NCBI GenBank assembly: GCA_003193925.1
Contig: PSPG01000003.1
Span: forward strand, 40,797-104,796
Source of the DNA: Candidatus Thalassarchaeum betae
GTDB lineage: Archaea > Thermoplasmatota > Poseidoniia > Poseidoniales > Thalassarchaeaceae
Reading direction: 5' to 3'
Length of the DNA: 64,000 nucleotides
The notes under the pieces were generated by a model. That model ran no database searches. It had not been told where the DNA came from and saw only the letters and a list, made by a program, of their open reading frames with translations. The number at the start of each line of letters is the position of its first letter. Position 1 is the first letter of the stretch. The position numbers and the translations under genes are program-made. Positions 1-8,321 of the stretch are shown in pieces.

Positions 1-1409
1 TCGGTCGGGGTCATGTCCGGATTGGCCTGCATCATCAGCGCGGCTATTCCTGCCATCAGCGGTGTGGCCATGCTGGTGCCGGACTTGCTGGTGTAGCCGT
101 CCTTAGTGGCTGCATCGGGGGCCATGATGTTCGAGCCTATCGTGGCGACATCTGGCTTCACTCGCAAATCGGAGGTGTAGCCCCTGCTGCTGTAAATGGC
201 GAGGCTGAGGTCCTTGTCCAGGCTAGCCACCGTAACGGGCAGTCGGGCGTCGCCCGGGCTGTCGATGGTGTTGCAGCCTGCGAGGGTGGCACCGCCGAAC
301 TCGTTGCCCGCGGACAGCGTGGTGATGATGCCGGCCTCGACCACCATGTCCATCTGGCGGCTCCAGGCAGAGTTGCCGTCGTTGTCGACGTGGATCTCGA
401 ACTGCTGCTCGCCGAGCGAGGAGGTGAGGATGTCGATGCCATGACCACCATCCCACTGACGATCCTTGTTGTCGATAGCCCACTGGGCACCCTGCATGAT
501 GTCCTCGATGTCGCCGTCGCAGCACGACAGGATGTTGATCAGGAATGCTCCCGGTGCTGCTCCGATGTAGCGTAGCCCGGTGCTGGGGTCGGTCTGACCT
601 CCTCCCGTTCCAGCAGCGATGCCGGCAACATGGCTGCCATGGTCACTGGAGTCGTAGGACTCAGCCGGATCTTGCTCCGCGTCGGTTATCACGGCGTCGA
701 AGAAGGCGATGATCTTCGGGTCACAGTCGGCTGGTATTGGGTCGGGGTTGGGGTCTAGTGGATCAGGTGGGTCATCGAGGCAGGTGAACGGGTCGTCGTC
801 CATGTCGTTGAGGCCCTCATGGTCACCGCGAATCCCGGTGTCTAGGATCGCGATCACCGAGCCGGTGCCATCGAGGCCGAGTTCGGTCCAGACCTGGTCG
901 ACCCCTAGGGTCGGGACGGCTTCGTGCATGTTCGGCTCGGCCAGGCCGAGGTCCTCGACCATCACGACCCCGGGAAGGGCGCGGACGCCTTTGGGGTCGA
1001 GGAGCGCTGCGAAGGGGACCGTGGCAGCGAACAGGTCGAGGTACTTGGCCCGGAACGTGACCTCGGCGCCAAGCCGCTCGAGGACCCTGACGTCGGCGTC
1101 GGTAGGATGGTGGTCGTAGTCGACGAACACCCTGGCGCTCCCGGCCGGTGCTCGGCGCCACCAGTCCTGCTGGACGTCAGCCGGCTGCTCGAGCAGCCAC
1201 TCGAGCCTGTCATCCAGTTGGTTGGCGTCCTTGTCGCGGCTCCAGTAGAGCCACCAGTAGGCATGGATGTCGGATTCCACCGAGGCACTCCAGTTGCCGT
1301 CTGCGTCGAATCCGCCGCGCCCGTCCTCGGCCATTATGGTCGATGAGGCGAGTGGCAGCAGGAACAGCAGGACGACTGCTGAGGCCAACGCTGCACGCCG
1401 TCCTGCCAT
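1..1409 (-). CDS. Subtilisin-like (S8) serine protease, secreted, C-terminus beyond window start (partial)
   Basis: Open minus-strand frame from ATG at 1409 to base 1, missing from the ORF track because no stop lies in the window. Signal peptide MAGRRAALASAVVLLFLLPLASS; catalytic motifs VIAILDTGIRGDHEG (Asp), DHGSHVAGIAAG (His), SGTSMATPLMAGIAALM (Ser). Confidence 0.93.
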   Translation of the reverse strand, partial: MAGRRAALASAVVLLFLLPLASSTIMAEDGRGGFDADGNWSASVESDIHAYWWLYWSRDKDANQLDDRLEWLLEQPADVQQDWWRRAPAGSARVFVDYDHHPTDADVRVLERLGAEVTFRAKYLDLFAATVPFAALLDPKGVRALPGVVMVEDLGLAEPNMHEAVPTLGVDQVWTELGLDGTGSVIAILDTGIRGDHEGLNDMDDDPFTCLDDPPDPLDPNPDPIPADCDPKIIAFFDAVITDAEQDPAESYDSSDHGSHVAGIAAGTGGGQTDPSTGLRYIGAAPGAFLINILSCCDGDIEDIMQGAQWAIDNKDRQWDGGHGIDILTSSLGEQQFEIHVDNDGNSAWSRQMDMVVEAGIITTLSAGNEFGGATLAGCNTIDSPGDARLPVTVASLDKDLSLAIYSSRGYTSDLRVKPDVATIGSNIMAPDAATKDGYTSKSGTSMATPLMAGIAALMMQANPDMTPT

Positions 1410-1459
1410 GGGCAGGACGAAAGTGGGGTGGTGTTTGAGACTTAGGTCGTCATCAGTCG

Positions 1460-2341
1460 TCAACTGACCTTCATTCCCTGATTGTCGTAGTCCCACTCGA
1501 TGACTTCCCAGCCGGCCTCCTCGACCGCGGAAACCGCTGTACTGACGCCCGTCGGGGAGCATAGCAGGCCCACTGAGCCACCGCCGCCTGCGCCCAAAGC
1601 CTTCCAAGCCACCGCCGAGCCCGCCTCCAGAAGGGGGTCAATCACGCCTCGAAACGGGTCGTGGATCGCCGGATCCAGCATGTCGACTCCCTTGCAGACC
1701 TCATTGAGGGCATGGACCACGAGTTCGCGCCGATCGCGTTGAAGCCCCTCGGCCATGGTTCGTGCGGCCCCTCTGATGAGATGCAGGCCGCCGATCACCG
1801 ACTCGTCGCCCTGATCGTAGCGCTCCCAGACCCCGGAGTGCATGTCTCCTGAGGTGTGCTCGATTCCCGTATAGGCGATGACGAAGTGCTTGCGCAGCCA
1901 GTTCCTCGCCGAGCGCATCGGCTCGAACGGCATCTCCTCGACCTCGTCGCCGAGGAAGAGCAGGTGGTTGAATCCACCATGTGCGGCGGCCCACTGGTCC
2001 TGCCTGCCGCCGCGGTTCTCGAGCAGGGCCTCGAACTGGAAGGCGAGCTCGGCGATGTCCTCAGGGCTCTTGTCGCCACCGGCGATGGTCGCAATCAGTC
2101 CGACGTTCATCGCCCCGCTCGTCCCGAGGCCCGATCCCGTCGGCATGTCGCTGCTGTACTCGACCCGTATCCGCCCGTCCGCGTCCTTCTCCATGATGCT
2201 CCGGATGTATCGATTGATGGCGAAGTTGACGACCTCGCCCCCGAAATCGCCGCTGTACGGCTGGACGTCGGTCCAGCCTCCTGCGAGGTCGACGCGTACG
2301 GGAACCACCACTTCCACGCGTTCCGCCATCGAACACAGCAA
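1460..2341 (-). CDS. GHMP-family sugar kinase (HddA/fucokinase-like)
   Basis: VRVDLAGGWTDVQPY N-terminal motif, GSGLGTSGAMNV ATP loop, GAGGGGSVGLL C-terminal GHMP motif. Confidence 0.8.
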   Translation of the reverse strand: MLCSMAERVEVVVPVRVDLAGGWTDVQPYSGDFGGEVVNFAINRYIRSIMEKDADGRIRVEYSSDMPTGSGLGTSGAMNVGLIATIAGGDKSPEDIAELAFQFEALLENRGGRQDQWAAAHGGFNHLLFLGDEVEEMPFEPMRSARNWLRKHFVIAYTGIEHTSGDMHSGVWERYDQGDESVIGGLHLIRGAARTMAEGLQRDRRELVVHALNEVCKGVDMLDPAIHDPFRGVIDPLLEAGSAVAWKALGAGGGGSVGLLCSPTGVSTAVSAVEEAGWEVIEWDYDNQGMKVS

Positions 2342-2362
2342 ATCTCCGACCCATGAGAAGGA

Positions 2363-2379
2363 TTCGGTCTGCGACCGAA
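2363..2379. promoter_or_regulatory. 7-bp triloop inverted repeat in the divergent GHMP kinase / ribB intergenic region
   Basis: TTCGGTC-TGC-GACCGAA. Confidence 0.45.
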
Positions 2380-2411
2380 AATAACGGGTAGGTAAGGCCC
2401 CTCCGCCCTAC

Positions 2412-3125
2412 ATGGCCTCCGGTGTGGATCGAGCCATCGCCGCATTCGTCGCCGGTGAGCCAGTCATGGTGTTCGACTCAGCCTTCAGGGAGCGGGAGAC
2501 CGACCTGCTGTGGCCCGCGGACGCCGCGACGCCGGAGGTCATGCGGACTCTGCGCAAAGACTGCGGCGGCCTGCTGTTCCTCGCTATCGGAAACGAGATC
2601 GGCGAGCTCTTCGGGCTGCCATGGCTGCAGGACATCCATTCGCACCCTGCGCTGGTCAAGGAGAACCCGGTGCTCGCCGATCTCGTGACCAACGACCTGC
2701 AGTACGACACGCGCTCTGCATTCACAGTCTCACTGAACCACAGGGACACGTACACCGGAATCACCGACCGCGACCGCGCCCTGACCACCCGCAGATTCGG
2801 CGAACTGACCGGTGAACTGCTCGCCAGTGGGGCGGACGGTGAGGCTGCGCGAGCCGCACTCGGCGCCGAGTTTCGCACCCCCGGGCACATCCCAGTGTGC
2901 CGAGAGTCCCGGCAGGGGCTCAGGACGCGACAGGGGCACACCGAGCTGGCCGTCTCGATAGCGCGGCTCTCCGGGCACTCGCCGTGCACCATCGGCGCCG
3001 AAATGCTGCAGCCGGACGGCGACGGCGCTCTGGCTGTCGAGGATGCCCGCGAATACGCCCGCAAGCGTGGCATACCGATGATCACCGGGGCAGACATACT
3101 CGAGGCGCTTGGGATAGACGAATGA
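2412..3125 (+). CDS. ribB: 3,4-dihydroxy-2-butanone 4-phosphate synthase
   Basis: RibB-like sequence (FTVSLNHRDTYTGITDRDRALT ... RTPGHIPVCRES); first gene of the rib cluster. Confidence 0.88.
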   Translation: MASGVDRAIAAFVAGEPVMVFDSAFRERETDLLWPADAATPEVMRTLRKDCGGLLFLAIGNEIGELFGLPWLQDIHSHPALVKENPVLADLVTNDLQYDTRSAFTVSLNHRDTYTGITDRDRALTTRRFGELTGELLASGADGEAARAALGAEFRTPGHIPVCRESRQGLRTRQGHTELAVSIARLSGHSPCTIGAEMLQPDGDGALAVEDAREYARKRGIPMITGADILEALGIDE

Positions 3126-3168
3126 GGCGAAGGATTGAGGCAGGTCTGCGTTTCGGGGGTGTGAGAGC

Positions 3169-3627
3169 ATGGTGCGCGTGATGGCCGTCGGCATTTTCGA
3201 TCTCCTTCACGCCGGGCACCTGCACTACCTCGAGCAGGCCAAGTCGCTGGGCGACGAACTGGTCGTCGTGGTTGCTCACGATGACACGGTCCGCAATCAG
3301 AAGCACGAGCCCATAACGGGCCAGGAGTTGCGACGCAGGATGGTTGCCGGGCTGAAGCCGGTGGACGAGGCCATCGTGGGTAACCCCCCTTCAGTCCCGA
3401 TCTTCGACATCCTCGATGTCGTCAAGCCCGACAAAATCGCTCTGGGCTACGACCAGAAGCACTCGATCGAAGCCGTCCGGGCAGGTCTGGAGAGACAGGG
3501 CCATGGCCACATCGAGGTCGTAAGGGTAGAAGGGCTCTCGGACGACTTGGACGGGACTCGCAAGATCATCTCAAAGATCCTTGACCTCTGGACCGGGACC
3601 GAAGACGGCCCCTACGAGGAGGATTGA
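3169..3627 (+). CDS. ribL: FAD synthetase / cytidylyltransferase family (archaeal RibL)
   Basis: GIFDLLHAGHLHYLEQAK nucleotidyltransferase HxGH motif; size and operon context match RibL. Confidence 0.88.
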   Translation: MVRVMAVGIFDLLHAGHLHYLEQAKSLGDELVVVVAHDDTVRNQKHEPITGQELRRRMVAGLKPVDEAIVGNPPSVPIFDILDVVKPDKIALGYDQKHSIEAVRAGLERQGHGHIEVVRVEGLSDDLDGTRKIISKILDLWTGTEDGPYEED

Positions 3628-3628
3628 G

Positions 3629-4234
3629 ATGTTCACCGGTATCGTACAGGGCACCGGAGAGGTGACTTCGATCTCGGATGGCGGCACAGTGCGTCGGTTC
3701 TCCATTGAGATGAGTGGTCTGAGCGATGAGCTCGGGATGGGTGCGAGCGTATCCGTCGATGGCGTCTGCCTGACTGTATCCGGAATGGAAGGGAGCGTCG
3801 TCGACTTCGATGCGATTCCCGAGACGCTGGAGCGCTCGACTCTCGGGGGCCTGTGTGTCGGTGATGCGGTGAACCTCGAGCGCGCCCTGCGCATGGGCGA
3901 TGAGCTGGGAGGGCACGTCCTGTCCGGGCATGTAATGGCCACAGCGGAGGTGCTCGGCCGTAGCGAGGTCGGCGAGGGCGTCGACATGGAGATCTCCGTC
4001 TCGTCGGACATCAGGCCGTTTGTCATGGAGAAGGGCTACATCGCCGTCGACGGTATCAGCCTCACCGTCGGCCGGGTCAGGGCCGAGTCGTTCGACGTCC
4101 ACCTGATTCCCGAGACCCTCGAGAGGACGACCATCGGCAGCAAGTCTGAGAGCAGCCTTGTAAACATCGAGGTCGACCCAATGACCCAAGCTGTGGTCGA
4201 GACCATCTCACGGATGATGGAGGCACGCCAGTGA
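3629..4234 (+). CDS. ribE: Riboflavin synthase, bacterial-type (alpha chain, Lum_binding domains)
   Basis: MFTGIVQGTGEV start and duplicated lumazine-binding domains (GVCLTV..., GISLTV...). ORF track start 3581 is upstream; ATG at 3629 immediately follows the ribL stop. Confidence 0.92.
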   Translation: MFTGIVQGTGEVTSISDGGTVRRFSIEMSGLSDELGMGASVSVDGVCLTVSGMEGSVVDFDAIPETLERSTLGGLCVGDAVNLERALRMGDELGGHVLSGHVMATAEVLGRSEVGEGVDMEISVSSDIRPFVMEKGYIAVDGISLTVGRVRAESFDVHLIPETLERTTIGSKSESSLVNIEVDPMTQAVVETISRMMEARQ

Positions 4235-4626
4235 ACCTCGGCATCGTCTGCGGAGCCTTCCACCGCGAGCACGTCGAGAGTATGCTGGAGTACGCCCGCG
4301 ACGAGGCCGCATCGAAGAACTGGGAGGTCGCTGATGTGGTCTGGGTTCCCGGCTCGATGGAGGCTCCTCTAGCACTGGAGAGGATGCTCCAGCGAGAGGA
4401 CATCGATGGCGCTGTCGCGCTCGGCATCATCGAGCGGGGCCAGACCGATCACGGTCTGGTCATGGGACAGTCCGTGACGAGGGCGATCATCGAGTTGCAG
4501 ATTGCACACAATAAGCCCATCGGGCTCGGGATAATCGGTCCTGGCGCCGAGCCAGAGCACATCGTGGCGCGGTTGGAACCGCATGCCCGCGCTGCTGTCG
4601 GCGCGGTCGCGGCCATGGTAGAGTGA
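4231..4626 (+). CDS. ribH: 6,7-dimethyl-8-ribityllumazine synthase
   Basis: GTG start overlaps ribE stop (GTGA); VWVPGSMEAPLALERML, GAVALGIIERGQTDH. Confidence 0.9.
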   Translation: MNLGIVCGAFHREHVESMLEYARDEAASKNWEVADVVWVPGSMEAPLALERMLQREDIDGAVALGIIERGQTDHGLVMGQSVTRAIIELQIAHNKPIGLGIIGPGAEPEHIVARLEPHARAAVGAVAAMVE

Positions 4627-5487
4627 TCACAGGCGCGTCGCCTTGAGGGTGAATGACAGAGGAATCGGCACGTGCCCTTCCTTGAGTCGCCAGTGGTTCG
4701 GGCGCGTCGGCTCGAACAGGTCAGGCCAAGGTGCGAAGAAGTGCTCGTCGCGCTCGTTGAGGAAATCTATGCGGAAGCCGTTCTCGAGAAGCGCGTTGAT
4801 GATCGTATCGTACCTGTACTCCCAGCAGTGCGTGGTGCGCTCTATGTCAGCCTCCGCGGTAGCGTAGCTGCCCTCGCCGACCTCTGAAATCGGACCCTCG
4901 TTGAAGAGATCGTACTTCGGAACCAGCCGAGGGCCGTCAGGCCCCTCCTCCACATCGAGGATGTTGACCATCGGGGTGCTCTCCTCCAGATACAGAACAC
5001 CACCCTGCTTGAGCAGAGCGGAGCACACTCGGGCCCACTCGCCTAGGTCCGGCAACCAGCACAAGGCTCCTCGGCCCGTGTAGAGGATGTCGAACTGCTC
5101 GCCGTTCAGCGCCTCGACAGCATCCCTGACCCTGCTGACGACGAACCTCGCGTCGTCGATTCTGAGGATCCTGGCGAACCTCTCGGCCTCGGCGATTGCG
5201 TTCGGCGAGAAGTCGAGGCCGGTCACCCTCGCGCCCTCGCGCGCCCAGGAGAGCGTGTCAGTGCCGATGTGGCACTGCATGTGGAGCAGCGACTTTCCCC
5301 CGACTCGGCCGATCTCCTCGATCTCCCAGGGCGATAGCTTGGACTCGCCGGCGAGCCACTGCTCGATGCGGTAGAACTCGGCACCGCTGCCCTGCGCGTG
5401 GAGGTGAGCCATCGCGTCCCACGACTCTAGGTTCTCCCGGATCGCCTCTTCGTCGTCGGCTGGAGGCGGTGCTGGTCTCCAGGCCAT
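4627..5487 (-). CDS. Class I SAM-dependent methyltransferase
   Basis: LLHMQCHIGTDTLSWAREGARVTGLDFS motif I region; downstream post-I-like motifs. Confidence 0.85.
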   Translation of the reverse strand: MAWRPAPPPADDEEAIRENLESWDAMAHLHAQGSGAEFYRIEQWLAGESKLSPWEIEEIGRVGGKSLLHMQCHIGTDTLSWAREGARVTGLDFSPNAIAEAERFARILRIDDARFVVSRVRDAVEALNGEQFDILYTGRGALCWLPDLGEWARVCSALLKQGGVLYLEESTPMVNILDVEEGPDGPRLVPKYDLFNEGPISEVGEGSYATAEADIERTTHCWEYRYDTIINALLENGFRIDFLNERDEHFFAPWPDLFEPTRPNHWRLKEGHVPIPLSFTLKATRL

Positions 5488-5636
5488 GCGAGTTCGTCGG
5501 GCGACTCCGATGAAACCCTATCGGCAACAAGGAGTGCCGTCATTCCTCGATTTCGATGCCTTGCGCCATCATCATCTCGGCCCCAGATTCGTACCATAAC
5601 CACGGAGCAGGGTTGAAGGACGTCCCACCGTTGCCG

Positions 5637-6572
5637 ATGCCCATGGGCGGTGAAGTCCGCAATGTGATAATCATCGGCTCCGGGCCTGCGGGCTACACTG
5701 CCGGCCTATACGCCGCCCGCGCTCTGCTCGAGCCTCTGATGTTCGCTGGCTACATGTCCGGCGGCCAGCTCATGCTGACCACGGACGTCGAGAACTTCCC
5801 CGGCTACCCGATGGGGGTCGGCGGCCCGGAGATGATGGTACACATGCGGGAGCAGGCCGAACACTTCGGCCTCGAGGTCCACGACAAGAACGTCGAGAGG
5901 GTAGATTTCTCCGAGCGCCCGTTCAGGGTCTGGGTCGAGGGCGAGGAGTTCCGCGCCGAGGCTGTGATCATCTGCACCGGCGCGGAGGCCATCTGGCTCG
6001 GCGTCGAGGGCGAGGAAGAGCACAGGGGACGAGGGATCTCATCATGCGCGACCTGCGATGGCGCTTTCTTCCGCGACGAGGAGGTCATCGTGGTCGGCGG
6101 CGGCGACTCGGCGATGGAGGAGGCGACTTTTCTCACCAGATTCGCGAGCAAGGTCACCATAATCCACCGACGCGAGGGTTTCCGGGCATCGAAGATCATG
6201 TACGAACGCGCTGCCATTCACCCCAAGATCGACATCAAGACGCACAGAAGGGTCAAGAGCTGGCTCTCCGATGACAACGGCCTGACCGGAGCCGTGCTGG
6301 AGGACCCCAGAGACGGCTCCGAGGAGGAGATCTCGTGCACTGGTGCCTTCGTCGCCATCGGGCACAAGCCGATGACGGGCTTCCTCGAAGGAGAGGTGGA
6401 GATGGATGGCTCCGGATACGTCCTGCATACCGAGCACACCATGACGAGCGTGCCTGGTGTGTTCGCCGCGGGCGACGTAGTCGACAAACGGTACAGACAG
6501 GCGGTCACCGCTGCTGGCATGGGCTGTCGAGCGGCCATGGATGCCGAGAAGTGGTTGGAAGGCCAGCATTAG
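5637..6572 (+). CDS. trxB: Thioredoxin-disulfide reductase
   Basis: VIIIGSGPAGYTAGLYAARA FAD site; redox CATC (SSCATCDGAFF); GGGDSAMEEA; GVFAAGDV. Start chosen at the internal Met. Confidence 0.93.
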   Translation: MPMGGEVRNVIIIGSGPAGYTAGLYAARALLEPLMFAGYMSGGQLMLTTDVENFPGYPMGVGGPEMMVHMREQAEHFGLEVHDKNVERVDFSERPFRVWVEGEEFRAEAVIICTGAEAIWLGVEGEEEHRGRGISSCATCDGAFFRDEEVIVVGGGDSAMEEATFLTRFASKVTIIHRREGFRASKIMYERAAIHPKIDIKTHRRVKSWLSDDNGLTGAVLEDPRDGSEEEISCTGAFVAIGHKPMTGFLEGEVEMDGSGYVLHTEHTMTSVPGVFAAGDVVDKRYRQAVTAAGMGCRAAMDAEKWLEGQH

Positions 6573-6583
6573 GGGGTCTCGGA

Positions 6584-6970
6584 TTGGAGCCCGAAGTTGA
6601 CAAGGGTTGGCTCAGCAACCGGTTTGCCGACTTCTTCTATCTCCTGCACGTCTCAGTCACATTCTTCTGCGCTTTTGCGTGGCTGGGCCCCTACGAGTGG
6701 ATGTGGTGGGGTGTCTTCATCCTCTACGGGGCCACCGAGGTCCTGTGGCTGTTCAGAGACGAGTATTGCATCCTCACTGACGCCGAACAGTGGTTCAGAG
6801 GCATTCCTAAAGCGGACTCCCATCTCGATCAGAGTTTCATCCGACGACTGTTCAACCTCATACTCAGACGGGATATACAGCCTGAGAACGCGAGTACGCT
6901 CACGCGCGTGTGGGGTCGTATAGGTTGGCTGGTGGCGACGGCTCGCCTGTTCGTGCCGGGTGTGCCCTGA
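6584..6970 (+). CDS. Small membrane protein of unknown function
   Basis: Frame of ORF 6335..6970; TTG start at 6584 just after trxB; hydrophobic segments FFYLLHVSVTFFCAFAWLGPYEW and MWWGVFILYGATEVLWLF. Confidence 0.55.
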   Translation: MEPEVDKGWLSNRFADFFYLLHVSVTFFCAFAWLGPYEWMWWGVFILYGATEVLWLFRDEYCILTDAEQWFRGIPKADSHLDQSFIRRLFNLILRRDIQPENASTLTRVWGRIGWLVATARLFVPGVP

Positions 6971-6993
6971 CGAGGCTTGCGACCGAAGCGCAC

Positions 6994-8166
6994 ATGTTGG
7001 ATTGCCCCCCTCGGCGGAGCGTGTCCGACGAGCAGAGTGCTGGCGAGAGCGCGCGGTACGCGCGTCATCTGACGCTACCAGAGGTAGGTCCCGAGGGGCA
7101 GAAGCTGCTCAGCGAGGCCTCGGTCCTCGTGGTGGGAGCAGGCGGCCTCGGCTCGCCAGCCCTGCTGTACCTCGCAGCGGCGGGAGTTGGCAGGATAGGC
7201 GTCATAGACGACGATTCGGTCGACATCACTAACTTGCAGAGGCAGGTGATTCACGGAACTGCGGAGCTGGGAGAGCCGAAGGTGGCGTCCGCTGAGCGCA
7301 GGCTCGCCGACCTCAATCCGGAGGTCGAAGTAGAGTCGTTGGAGTTCAGGCTGGAGGTGGACAACGCCCTGGACGTCATAGGCAGCTACGACTTGGTGAT
7401 AGACGGCTCTGACAACTTCTCCACCAGGTACCTCATTGGCGATGCGTGCGAAATCCTCGGCAAACCGTGGGTATTCGGCAGCATACACAGGTTCGAGGGG
7501 CAGGTGTCCACATTCAACCTCGACGGAGGGCCCAACTACCGCGACCTGTTTCCAGAAGCCCCTCCGGCCGAACTCGCTCCCAACTGCGCTGAGGCGGGAG
7601 TCCTCGGAGTCCTGCCCGGGATAGTCGGGTCAATCCAAGCCACCGAGGCAATCAAGGTGATCCTCGGAGTCGGCGAACCACTCAGCGGCAGGCTGCTGGT
7701 AATCGACGCGCTCAGCATGGGCATGCGCTCCCTCTCATTCTCCCACGACCCCAGCCGCCAGACAGTGACCGAGATTTCCAAGGAGGCCATAGAATGCTCA
7801 GCCAGACCGGGTTCGATGGAGGAGATGCAGGGGGGCATGCGGGAGATCAGCCCCTCCGAGTACGTCACCCGCGTAGACGGCGGATGGTCCCCGTTCCTAC
7901 TCGACGTCAGGAGGAGGGACGAGGAGATGATCGTCTCCCTCAACGGGACGGCCCTGCGAATCCAACACCTGTCGATCCCCTCGCGTACGGACGAGGTCCC
8001 CAAGGACCGAGACGTGGTCGTCTACTGCAGGACGGGGGGCAGGTCCGCTACCGTTGCGCGCTTCCTAGTAGCCATGGCAGGCTGGTCTGAGGAGCGCGTC
8101 TACAACCTCTCCGGAGGGATTCACGAGTGGTCGGATACTGTTGACTCTTCCGTCCCAAAATACTAA
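6994..8166 (+). CDS. ThiF/MoeB/HesA-family adenylyltransferase fused to C-terminal rhodanese domain
   Basis: VLVVGAGGLGSPALLYLAAAGVG, DLNPEVEVE, NCAEAGVLGVLPGIVGSIQATEAIK; C-terminal VVYCRTGGRSATVARFL rhodanese Cys loop. Alternative GTG start at 7021. Confidence 0.92.
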   Translation: MLDCPPRRSVSDEQSAGESARYARHLTLPEVGPEGQKLLSEASVLVVGAGGLGSPALLYLAAAGVGRIGVIDDDSVDITNLQRQVIHGTAELGEPKVASAERRLADLNPEVEVESLEFRLEVDNALDVIGSYDLVIDGSDNFSTRYLIGDACEILGKPWVFGSIHRFEGQVSTFNLDGGPNYRDLFPEAPPAELAPNCAEAGVLGVLPGIVGSIQATEAIKVILGVGEPLSGRLLVIDALSMGMRSLSFSHDPSRQTVTEISKEAIECSARPGSMEEMQGGMREISPSEYVTRVDGGWSPFLLDVRRRDEEMIVSLNGTALRIQHLSIPSRTDEVPKDRDVVVYCRTGGRSATVARFLVAMAGWSEERVYNLSGGIHEWSDTVDSSVPKY

Positions 8167-8321
8167 TTGTGGTGACTATTAGTTAAGACTAACTATTATT
8201 TGCGGTATTTTCTATCTTTTTCGATTTGAGAATACCTAGAGTATACGTATTTTCACTATTTGTGGGGATAACTGGTGCAGTGAGTCGAAGAATTGTTGTA
8301 TAAGCAGACCTTCGGGATACC

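Noticed and set aside
223-1346. Many out-of-frame ORFs over the first 1.4 kb
   Set aside because: Explained by high GC content opposite a real subtilase frame; low-complexity Arg/Ser/Pro-rich translations.
2342-2411. FMN riboswitch upstream of rib genes
   Set aside because: The gap is only about 70 nt and no RFN-element motifs were visible; only a short dyad is present.
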